Assembly (NCBI GenBank): GCA_009667805.1
Contig: CM019065.1
Coordinates: 16,194,952 to 16,258,951, forward strand
Source of the DNA: Leptobrachium leishanense
Lineage: Eukaryota > Chordata > Amphibia > Anura > Megophryidae
DNA: 64,000 nt
Direction of reading: 5' to 3'
The translations under genes were made by a program, and so were the position numbers. The notes beneath the pieces are model-generated. The model saw nothing but the letters and a program-made list of their open reading frames with translations. It made no database searches and was not told the origin of the DNA. Below, one piece after another: positions 1-12,000 of this stretch (positions are counted from its first letter, which is position 1; every line of letters begins with the position of its first letter).

Positions 1-3000
1 ACTTACTCTGAAGGAGCAGTGAGGTTCCTTGACGTGCCCGACGTGAGCAAGGTGAGCGCGCTCTTTAACCGCAGTGCCTTAAAAAAGGATTCAGACCCTT
101 CAAAATGACCACGTCTCGAAAAAAAAATATTTATATATATTTTTTGTTATATGTGATAATGTCCCATTGGTTCAACGTCCGGAGTTATTTTGGTGCAAAA
201 AAATTCAAGATGCGCAGATTATAAAAACACGTGTCCCCTTCACTGCGGATCTCCGAGGAAACTGATGGCCATGAAGAAGAGCATTCGACAGCAGAAAGAG
301 ATCCAGCACGCAGACTCCAAGGGGACAAAACATACCAATGATGTCCCATCCATTACTCGGACCAAACATCCAGCAGCTCTGTCACCGCCCCACCTAAATA
401 TTGCCCAGAAATGGTCATCCACAGAGAATGGTCCTTGACGCATTGTCTTTTAACCATGAGGATACAAGTATCGGAGGCTCGCTGGTCACGTGACACCGTC
501 GCTCTTAAAGGGATACTCTTTAAATAATATATTTCCCTTTCTTTGCCCTAAAATAATTGGAGAGATCCTGCTGACAGCCTCGGCCAAATTATTATCTTAT
601 TTTTATTTCTTAGGTGATTTTGCTCCCCTTTTTTCCCTCGCCGAGCGCTCCTCCTCCTCTTCGATTCAGGGATTCCCGAACCCGGAAGTCCTTGAGGCTT
701 TCCTGCGCAGTTTGTGCTCCCATGCAACTTGTTTAGCGTAGGAACCGCAAATTGTACAGCGCTACGGGACTCGCACACTTTATGTACGTATGTTCCGTAT
801 CACCTGCGCAGAGCGATGGATGGTGCACGCGCATGCACAGATCTGATCCATCAGCTGCCTCTCCGAGAACGCTCGCTACAGCGATTGGTCTCAGAGGGTG
901 ACGCCGGACTCTCTCTTTGTGTGACATCACTAGTGACCGGCAGCTGGGAAACTGAAAAAAATCGCAGATGCTGGGAGGATGGAGGAAACTCCTCCGCTTC
1001 ACCCTGCAATTTCTCCAGATCGAGGGAGCTGGGGTGGAGAAGGGGGGACACTCTACTCATCCTGAACACTTTGTTTTAACGTGGTCAGGCTGTGAGGAGT
1101 GTCCCTTTAATCTACATTGTTACACAATATCAGTTAGAGCCCCTGATGAAGCCACTGAGCGAAACGCGTGTCACACGGGGAAGGCTGAAGTAAATGGCAA
1201 CTGTCTCAAGAGCTCCGCACCAAACTGGTCGATCCGGGAGGGTGGCCGGATGGAAGCTCTGACTCTAAGCCAACCAATGGCACAGGAAGGACAGTGTGGC
1301 GTCTGGTAAAAAGGTACTCTGCTGCGGTACAGGAACTGGTTTTGTGGTCAGATAAGAATATAACAATAATAATGATTAAGGCCTTTGTGGCCGAAACGTC
1401 ACTGATTCTGTGGGCTAGTTGATTCTCCCACAAATAAATACACACTTTGGCAGCTGGAGTCCTGCTTTATTTCTTTTTTTCAAGAATATAACAAGTCACC
1501 CCAGTTCATACTTTTATGTGTGGCACATATTTTTCTTCCCGATATCTACTCGACAATAATGTTGGCTTAGAGTGCACAATGATATAACGAGTTATTCAAT
1601 AACCAATGTTATGGCTCCGAGGTTCCAAACAACGGTAAACCTCGCTGTTCTCGCAATTCCGCGAGGAAAATCCAACACCGACAGGTGAAGTGCATACAAA
1701 CAGCATCTAGGTGCAGGGTGTTTAATGTCGTCTATGCTTCGCATGAATACTGTGAGTTATTGTCTATGTTTATCTGTTACTATCTGCTAATAGGATTACT
1801 GTGTGGGTCACTGTATCCCTTTCCAACTCCCTCTATCTAGAATGTGTTTACATTTTTTAAAGGTTAGAGTGGTCTTCGTTTATCTGTCTATGTCAAACAA
1901 TCCACCTTAATCTAAAACTGTATAATCTGAATCCCCTGGATATCCTCACTATCTATCATTGATCTGCTTTGTTGGAATGTTGGTCTATGCGTCTTGGTGA
2001 CCAGAGTTTATCCCATTATCTATTCTGTCCCTTGTCTAATTATGTCACAGAGAGCAAGAGGCCAGGCAGTGATTTCTGAGCAGTCGCAGCGATATTCCAG
2101 GGGGAGGGATTAATGATGAAGTGCAGTAAGAAGCCAGGGCGTCATTTTCAAGTTCATCGATGTTCAATTTATCATTTTCATTGTCAATTCATTAAAGGCT
2201 CGGTTAGTCTGACTGTTCTAACCTTCAGATCTGCGTGCCGACTCATTTCTGGGTTATGCTGTCACCACACTTTCATTGTAGTGTCCCCTCCTCCTTTCGC
2301 CTGCTATTCTTGTGTGAAAGAATTTTGGAAGCCAAATGAAATTTTTTTTTCTTTTTTTTGTAACAGCCCTTTTTATTATCATTCATTGGATCTTATGTGT
2401 AAATTCCAGACATTTTCATTCAGTACTTTTCTTGTAACAGCGTTTCACTTTTCGAACATTCGGGCTAGGGTCAGACGAACGCATTCTGTGCGGACTGTGC
2501 GTCCGTGCACAACGGACGTACTTTCTGACTGACGACAAGGTAGTGTGGCCACACGGTCCGTTATTTTTGACTGACGTAGAGAAAAAGAGGGAGCTATGGG
2601 AAATAATATCAATATGAAAAATGATACAAATTGATACATGATATCAAAAACCATTTTGTCCGTCAAGGTGCCGGACGTCAAAAATGCGGACGGTCTGACT
2701 TCCTCCCATCACTTACACACAAAGCTATGCGGACGTGGCGCACTCTGTGCGTCCGTCCTAGAGGATTGATGTTCTTGCCTAACCTGCATCCCTTTGCTGC
2801 GTCCGCAGTTCGGTGCGCACTCACTTCGTGTGTTGTTCTCTATTGCTCATAATTCTATGCTACCACGGACGTTAATATGTGCGCAAAAACGGACGTGAAC
2901 ACTGTTCTCGTTTGACATTAGCCTCAAGCGTCCGTTTTTTTTTTTTCACTCCATTCGTCTGTGGTGTCGGGTTTTCCCAGCGGCTGCTCTGCGTGTGATC

Positions 3001-6000
3001 GGTGGCTGCTCGGGTTTCTCCGGCGTGTTCGGCGGGGTTAATCCAGATGTTTTTGCGGGTTTCTGTGTGCAATCGCCAGGTATTGCGGTGTGTTTGTTTG
3101 CGGCGGCTTTTCCCTGCACTACGACGACCCTGTGGTGCTTGCTGAATACACCGCAGGGTCACCGAATGGGATCGCCAAATTGCACCGAATTGAAGAGAAC
3201 GAAACGTCACCAAACGTGCAGTGACTTTTCGATTCTCTTTGAATAACCCTGATCTAGTGAAGGGGTTAAATCTTGGATGTTAGTTTGACACAGCATATTG
3301 GGCTAGAATGGAAATATTCCAGCTTGGTTTTGGTAATAGCACAACCTCTTGTCTAGGAACTGGTCTGCAGTGGCGTACCGTGGGTTGTCAGCGCCCGGGG
3401 CAAGGCAAGAATTGTGCGCCCCCCCCAACATGTGGACACAGTAACACACCATGATTCCCTTCCATCAGTATAGTATTGACCCCCTTACCCCACAAGCACA
3501 TGTATTGTATATTAACAAAATACTAATATATAATAAAAAAAATGAAACACACATGCCCCCCTTGCTACGCCACTGCTACCAGTCACCCTGTCCCAGTATA
3601 CCCTAGCATAGTTCCACACTCACACTATACCCAGTCACTCTTTCCCAGTACCCCCTGTCACCCTCTCCCTTCAAGTACCCCCCAGTTACTGTCAGTACTA
3701 ACTTTCTCCCAATACCCCAGTCACTCTCTCGCCAAGTACCCAAGTCACTCTCTCTCTCTCCCAGTACCACCTCCAGTCATTCACTCTCTCCCAGTACCCC
3801 AATCACTCCCTCCCAGTACCCCCAGTCACTCACTCTCTCCCAGTACCCCAGTCACTCTCTCTCTCAGTACTCCAGTCACTCTCTCTCACTCTTTCTCTCT
3901 CCAAGTACCCCCACTTTCTCCCAGTACCCCCAGTCACTCACTCTCTCCCAGTACCCCAGTCACTCTCTCTCTCAGTACTCCAGTCACTCTCTCTCACTCT
4001 TTCTCTCTCCAAGTACCCCCACTTTCTCCCAGTACCCCAGTCTCTCTCTCTCTCCCAGTATCCCCAGTCATTCTCTCCCTGAACCTCCATTCACCCTCTT
4101 CCTGTACCCCCAGTACCCCCACACTCTGTGTTGGTCACGCTGCTCTGGTGTCGCACAGTGTCGCCTACCTGCATGGAGTTGCTGGTGGCCCGGGGGGGAC
4201 AGCTGTCCAGGGGGCTTAGTGGAGATTTTAAGTGTGCTGCAAGGCAGGCCCCTCCCTCCTTCCTGTTCAACGGCTGCATGGCTGCCAGCGGCAGGGGGAC
4301 TGGAACAGGGCTTCAAAGGGGGCTGACAAGCGTGGTACAGGGTGTTCTGTTGAATAATGCTGCGCTGCTTCACATGACTCATGTCAGTGTTAAGGAGGAG
4401 TCATGACAGGACCAGAATTTTCTGCCCTGGTCCTCCCTTCTGGACGCTGAGTGCTAAGTCACCGCCGGCGTGGAAAAACTGTCGTACCCTGCTGGAAAAT
4501 ATTAGTGGTTCAAATTTCTTTTGAAATTTTGCGCCCCCTAAGAAAATTGCACCCGGGGCGACCGCCCCCGAGGCCCCCCTCACGCTACGCCACTGCCGGT
4601 CTGTACTGCTCTCTTCTGCTGATGCTCCATGGACGGTCTTTTTCAGTTAAGCCGGAGTCAGATGAACGCACTACGTGCACTCGTACTGACATGCCTCCTG
4701 GCGTCCGTCGCAGCGTTGTAACGCTTCGACGGGGCCAGCCACACGCTGTAGTACACACACACACGACTTGCGCATGCTATCGCAGACGTGCTGAAAGCCT
4801 CCCCGTCGAAACGCTACGACGCGCATTCGGTGGGGCTACAAAGCGCGATCCTCTATAGGATCGAGCCTTGCAGCGCAGAGCGCACTAACTGCGCTCAGCG
4901 AGGTGGCCACACAGGCGCCAGAGTGGAAGGAACGTCCACTCTCACAGACGTTCCTTCCTTTCTTAAAAACGCTCGTCTGACTCCGGCCTTAGGGAATGTA
5001 AAGTGATGTTTCATAAAACCCCTGCGTCCTGCCGGCGGTTTTTACGTAAAGTCACTCAGTAGTGAAGGGGTTAACGTTGGTGTTAACCAGGAGCTAATCT
5101 GCTGGCGTTTTGCCGATTCCGGATTATGTGCGATTTAGCTGTCATAAAACATGAGGTGACTGAACGCCATCGGCAAAAAAAATAAACATTTCTTATTCGT
5201 TTAACTTTATTTAACATTCAGAAAACTGACAAAAGATGGAGTCTGGAGGCACCTTACCTGCCTGATGGTAGCCGTGTCCTCCTGTGAACTTCACATCGCC
5301 GGCTTTATTGTGGTTGAAACAGCGGTAGGTAGTGGATCAGCCGCTCATTGATTTGGCATTTGAAAAAACCAATTAACATGGTGAAACATTCCAATATAGA
5401 TTGATCATCCCTGATTTGGAATGTTTGGGTCCCGAACACTCTGGATTCTTCCAGATTTCACAATAAATAAGAATCTGATGACAGAGCGAAGGGGGATTGT
5501 GGCATCGGAGCCGCAGTCCTTTTCCTGCCGCAGCATGGTGGAAGTGCAGCTTGTTTCTGTGCAGCACTTCATGCGCAAGGGCTGCCTAGCGGCTCCCAGC
5601 ATGTGCCGCGCTCTGCCGCAGCGATCGGGAGCCGCGTCTCAGTGAGGCACAACTCGTATGGAGCATCAATAAAGTGAGTATAATGAAAACCGACAAGGCA
5701 CCAAAAAGTCCGGATTTCAGACTCTTCTGGATTAGAGATGTACTTACCGCTGATCCCACAGCGATGACAGACACTCCAGACTGAAGGACATGAAGACCAA
5801 AGAGTTCTCCTTGTTCTTCCGCTGGTTATGCACAATCCATTGCACAGAGTCACATTTATTCCAGGCCTGCGACTTCCTCGCAGCCGTCACGCTAGTCAAT
5901 GCACACGGCCAGTCATTGCTGAGCTGGGAGCGCATTCCTATATATTCCTGGTCTTCTGCTCAGAAACCAGACCAGCAAGGCGGTGACTGTCGGCTTTCCG

Positions 6001-9000
6001 GGACAGGAGTGAATCAAATCGCCCGCATTCAGAGGAAGGGGGACACTCAGGTCAATCTGGCCACTTAATGTGCTATGAATGGTCACAGTGCCCAGATCAG
6101 GGGTTTCAGCAGCACATTTTTGGACATCTCCCATAAGGCCCAGCAACTCATAAGGTTGGCAACATCTCTCATGTTGAGTGACCCACATAGAGAAGGGCTG
6201 TGCAGGGGCAAATAGGGCACTGTGACAACACGTGCTCTCCTGGGCCATTCGTGGCCTTGCAGAAGCTATTGTACCCACCTTTAAGCTTCAGCTAAGGGCT
6301 GGAGAAAGGCACGAAAGGCTGCTGGTGGGTGACTAGGGGTCTGACAAGAGAACGGCATTAACAGATGTGACCCGATCTGAGAAAGGAGATCTGTTAGAGC
6401 TTGATTTATGACGTTTGCCAAACCTTCTTTTATTGAAACGAGTCCAGACAAACGAGTGGGAATCTTTTAGACGAATCCGATGTTTTGGATATGTACAATG
6501 CTAATAATTCTACCCAGACCGGTATAAGGGTAAGAAGCGGCAAGACGGAGGAAATTACATAATGATAAAATCACTGAAATCTCTCTCTTCTTTCAGGCAA
6601 TAACAGAAACTCTGAACTGCAACGTAGTGTCCATGATTCAGGTAACGGCATCACCTCTGCCTGCTGCCCATACAATGAATTATACAGCACCGCAGCCTGT
6701 CTCACCCCTATAGGGTAACACAGACAGGGGGCGCTGTGAGTCTCTCCCACCCCTATAGGGTAACACAGACAGGGGGCGCTGTGAGTCTCTCCCACCCCTA
6801 TAAGGTAACACAGACAGGGGGCGCTGTGAGTCTCTCCCACCCCTATAGGGTAACACAGACATGGGGCGCTGTGAGTCTCTCCCACCCCTATAGGGTAACA
6901 CAGACAGGGGGCGCTGTGAGTCTGTCTTCCCCCTGCAGGGTGACACAGACAGGGGGCGCTGTGAGTCTGTCCTTCCCCCTGCAGGGTGACACAGACAGGG
7001 GGCGCTGTGAGTCTGTCCCTCCCCCTGCAGGGTGACACAGACAGGGGGCGCTGTGAGTCTGTCCCTCCTCCTGCAGGGTGACACAGACAGAGGGCGCTGT
7101 GAGTCTGTCCCTCCCCCTGCAGGGTGACACAGACAGGGGGTGCTGTGAGTCTGTCCCTCCTCCTGCAGGGTGACACAGACAGGGGCGCTGTGAGTCTGTC
7201 CCTCCTCCTGCAGGGTGACACAGACAGGGGGCGCTGTGAGTCTGTCCTTCCGCAGGGTGACACAGACAGGGGCGCTGTGAGTCTGTCCTCCTCCTCCTGG
7301 GTGACACAGACAGGGGGCGCTGTGAGTCTGTCCCTCCCCCTGCAGGGTGACACAGACAGGGGCGCTGTGAGTCTGTCCCTCCTCCTGCAGGGTGACACAG
7401 ACAGGGGGCGCTGTGAGTCTGTCCCTCCTCCTGCAGGGTGACACAGACAGGGGGCGCTGTGAGTCTGTCCCTCCTCCGGCAGGGCGACACAGACAGGGGG
7501 CGCTGTGAGTCTGTCCCTCCTCCTGCAGGGTGACACAGACAGGGGGCTGTGAGTCTGTCTCCTCCTGCAGGGCGACACAGACAGGCGGCGCTGTGAGTCT
7601 GTTCCTCCTCCTGCAGGGTGACACAGACAGGGGCGCTGTGAGTCTGTCCCTCCTCCTGCAGGGTGACACAGACAGGGGGCGCTGTGAGTCTGTCCCTCCT
7701 CCTGCAGGGTGACACAGACAGGGGCGCTGTGAGTCTGTCCTTCCCTGCAGGGTGACACAGACAGGGGCGCTGTGAGTCTGTCCTTCCTCCTGCAGGGTGA
7801 CACAGACGGGGCGCTGTGAGTCTGTCCCTCCTCCTGCAGGGTGACACAGACAGGGGGCGCTGTGAGACTGTCCCTCCTCCTGCAGGGTGACACAGACAGG
7901 GGGCGCTGTGAGTCTGTCCCTCCTCCGGCAGGGTGACGCCGTGTGAGCAACAGAAATATCTGACTTTTCTTAATATTATTAACTATGTATTGTGATTTAT
8001 TTTTTTTATATTTTTTTTTGCAGATGACACGAATTATCCTCCCTGGCATGGTGAAGAGGTATGTGTGCACTTATTCACAGGTGTAACTATTCGTGATGCT
8101 GCCCTGACTCCTTTTTGGGCCCTTTATACCAATAAAAATGTCATGTAGTTATACACCCGCACACCCTGAATATATGGAGGAGCCTCTAAAAAGACACCCG
8201 CACACCCTGAATATATGGAGGAACCCCTAAAAACACACCCACACACCCTGAATATATGGAGGAGTCCCTAAAAAGACACCCGCACACCCTGAATATATGG
8301 AGGAGTCCCTAAAAAGACACCCGCACACCTGAATATATGGAGGAGCCACTAAAAAGACACCCACACACCCTGATATATGGAGGAGTCCCTAAAAAGACAC
8401 CCGCACACCCTGAATATATGGAGGAGCCCCTAAAAAGACACCCACACACCCTGAATATATGGAGAAGCACCTAAAAAGACACCCGCACACCCTGAATATA
8501 TGGAGGAGCCCCTAAAGACATACCCGCACACCCTGAATATATGGGGGAGCCCCTAAAAAGACACCCACACACCCTGAATATATGGAGGAACCCCTAAAAA
8601 GACACCCACACACACCTGAATATATGGAGGAGCCCCTAAAAAGACACCCGCACACCCTGAATATATGGAGGAACCCCTAAAAATACACCCGCACACCCTG
8701 AATATATGGAGGAGCCCCTAAAGACACACCCGCACACCCTAAATATATGGAGGAGCCCCTAAAAACACACCCACACACCCTGTGGTGGAGCCCCTTATGA
8801 TAGTCATGTGGTAGTTTTGTGGTAGTTATGGTGATAGTCATGTGGTAGTCATGGTGATAGTCATGTGGTCGTCATGGTGATTGTCATGTTTTAGTCATGG
8901 TGATAGTCATGTGGTAGTCATGGTGATAGTCATGTGGTAGTCATGGTGATAGTCATGTTGATCTGTATATTATGTATATTCTGGGAAACATTGTTTTGTT

Positions 9001-12000
9001 TTTGTATCGTCTATGTGGGGGTGTTTTAATGTGGGGGTGTTTTAATGTGGAGGTGTTTTTATTGGGGGTGTTTTAATGTGGAGGTGTTTTTATTGGGGGT
9101 GTTTTTATTGGTGTTTTTATGTGGAGGTGTTTTTATGTGGATGTGTTTTTATGTGGTGGTGTTTTTATGTGGTGGTGTTTTTATTGGTGTTGTTTTTATG
9201 TGGAGGTGTTTTTATGTGGATGTGTTTTTATTGGTGTTGTTTTTATGTGGAGGTGTTTTTATGTGGAGGTGTTTTTATTGGTGTTGTTTTTATGTGGAGG
9301 TGTTTTTATGTGGATGTGTTTTTATGTGGTGGTGTTTTTATGTGGATGTGTTTTTATTGGTGTTGTTTTTATGTGGATGTGTTTTTATTGGTGTTGTTTT
9401 TATGTGGATGTGTTTTTATGTGGATGTGTTTTTATGTGGTGGTGTTTTTATGTGGAGGTGTTTTTATGTGGGGGTGTTTTTATTGGTGTTGTTTTTATGT
9501 GGATGTGTTTTTATGTGGTGGTGTTTTTATGTGGAGGTGTTTTTATGTGGGGGTGTTTTTATGTGGATGTGTTTTTATGTGGGGGTGTTTTTATGTGGAT
9601 GTGTTTTTATGTGGAGGTGTTTTTATGTGGTGGTGTTTTTATGTGGGGGTGTTTTTATTGGTGTTGTTTTTATGTGGTGGTGTTTTTATGTGGAGGTGTT
9701 TTTATGTGGATGTGTTTTTATGTGGTGGTGTTTTTATGTGGGGGTGTTTTTATGTGGAGGTGTTTTTATGTGGGGGTGTTTTTATGTGGAGGTGTTTTTA
9801 TGTGGGGGTGTTTTTATTGGTGTTGTTTTTATTGGTGTTGTTTTTATGTGGATGTGTTTTTATATGGTGGTGTTTTTATGTGGAGGTGTTGTTATGTGGA
9901 TGTGTTTTTATGTGGGGGTGTTTTTATGTGGATGTGTTTTTATGTGGGGGTGTTTTTATTGGTGTTGTTTTTATTGGTGTTGTTTTTATGTGGATGTGTT
10001 TTTATATGGTGGTGTTTTTATGTGGAGGTGTTTTTATGTGGATGTGTTTTTATGTGGAGGTGTTTTTATGTGGATGTGTTTTTATGTGGTGGTGTTTTTA
10101 TGTGGAGGTGTTTTTATGTGGGGGTGTTTTTATTGGTGTTGTTTTTATGTGGATGTGTTTTTATATGGTGGTGTTTTTATGTGGATGTGTTTTTATGTGG
10201 GGGTGTTTTTATGTGGGGGTGTTTTTATGTGGATGTGTTTTTATGTGGGGGTGTTTTTATGTGGATGTGTTTTTATGTGGTGGTGTTTTTATGTGGAGGT
10301 GTTTTTATTGGTGGTGTTTTTATGTGGTGGTGTTTTTATGTGGGGGTGTTTTTATTGGTGGTGTTTTTATGTGGAGGTGTTTTTATGTGGATGTGTTTTT
10401 ATGTGGTGGTGTTTTTATGTGGGGGTGTTTTTATGTGGAGGTGTTTTTATGTGGGGGTGTTTTTATTGGTGTTGTTTTTATGTGGATGTGTTTTTATGTG
10501 GTGGTGTTTTTATGTGGTGGTGTTTTTATGTGGATGTGTTTTTATGTGGTGGTGTTTTTATGTGGGGGTGTTTTTATGTGGATGTGTTTTTATGTGGTGG
10601 TGTTTTTATGTGGGGGTGTTTTTATTGGTGTTGTTTTTATGTGGTGGTGTTTTTATGTGGATGTGTTTTTATGTGGATGTGTTTTTATGTGGAGGTGTTT
10701 TTACGTGGATGTGTTTTTACGTGGATGTGTTTTTATGTGGAGGTGTTTTTATTGGTGGTGTTTTTATGTGGTGGTGTTTTTATGTGTATGTGTTTTTATG
10801 TGGAGGTGTTTTTATGTGGATGTGTTTTTATGTGGGGGTGTTTTTATTGGTGTTGTTTTTATGTGGTGGTGTTTTTATGTGGATGTGTTTTTATGTGGAT
10901 GTGTTTTTATGTGGTGGTGTTTTTATGTGGAGGTGTTTTTATGTGGGGGTGTTTTTATGTGGGGGTGTTTTTATGTGGATGTGTTTTAATGTGGTGGTGT
11001 TTTTATGTGGATGTGTTTTTATGTGGTGGTGTTTTTATGTGGGTGTGTTTTTATGTGGATGTGTTTTTATGTGGTGGTGTTTTTATGTGGTGGTGTTTTT
11101 ATGTGGGGGTGTTTTTATGTGGATGTGTTTTTATGTGGTGGTGTTTTTATGTGGGGGTGTTTTTATTGGTGTTGTTTTTATGTGGATGTGTTTTTATGTG
11201 GTGGTGTTTTTATGTGGAGGTGTTTTTATGTGGGGGTGTTTTTATGTGGATGTGTTTTTATGTGGAGGTGTTTTTATGTGGAGGTGTTTTTATTGGTGTT
11301 GTTTTTATGTGGTGGTTTTTTATTGGTGTTGTTTTTATGTGGTGGTGTTTTTATGTGGAGGTGTTTTTATGTGGATGTGTTTTTATGTGGTGGTGTTTTT
11401 ATGTGGGGGTGTTTTTATTGGTGGTGTTTTTATGTGGTGGTGTTTTTATGTGGAGGTGTTTTTATGTGGTGGTGTTTTTATGTGGAGGTGTTTTTATGTG
11501 GGGGTGTTTTTATTGGTGTTGTTTTTATGTGGATGTGTTTTTATGTGGTGGTGTTTTTATGTGGTGGTGTTTTTATGTGGATGTGTTTTTATGTGGTGGT
11601 GTTTTTATGTGGGGGTGTTTTTATGTGGATGTGTTTTTATGTGGGGGTGTTTTTATGTGGTGGTGTTTTTATGTGGGGGTGTTTTTATGTGGAGGTGTTT
11701 TTATGTGGGGGTGTTTTTATTGGTGTTGTTTTTATGTGGATGTGTTTTTATGTGGAGGTGTTTTTATGTGGGGGTGTTTTTATTGGTGTTGTTTTTATGT
11801 GGATGTGTTTTTATGTGGATGTGTTTTTATGTGGAGGTGTTTTTATGTGGGGGTGTTTTTATGTGGATGTGTTTTTATGTGGAGGTGTTTTTATGTGGAT
11901 GTGTTTTTATGTGGTGGTGTTTTTATGTGGGGGTGTTTTTATGTGGATGTGTTTTTATGTGGGGGTGTTTTTATGTGGATGTGTTTTTATGTGGTGGTGT

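Noticed and set aside
6571..8070. 499-codon minus-strand frame rich in [14 protein letters not shown]
   Set aside because: It reads the CTCF-like minisatellite and overlaps plus-strand exons of the HSD17B-like gene.
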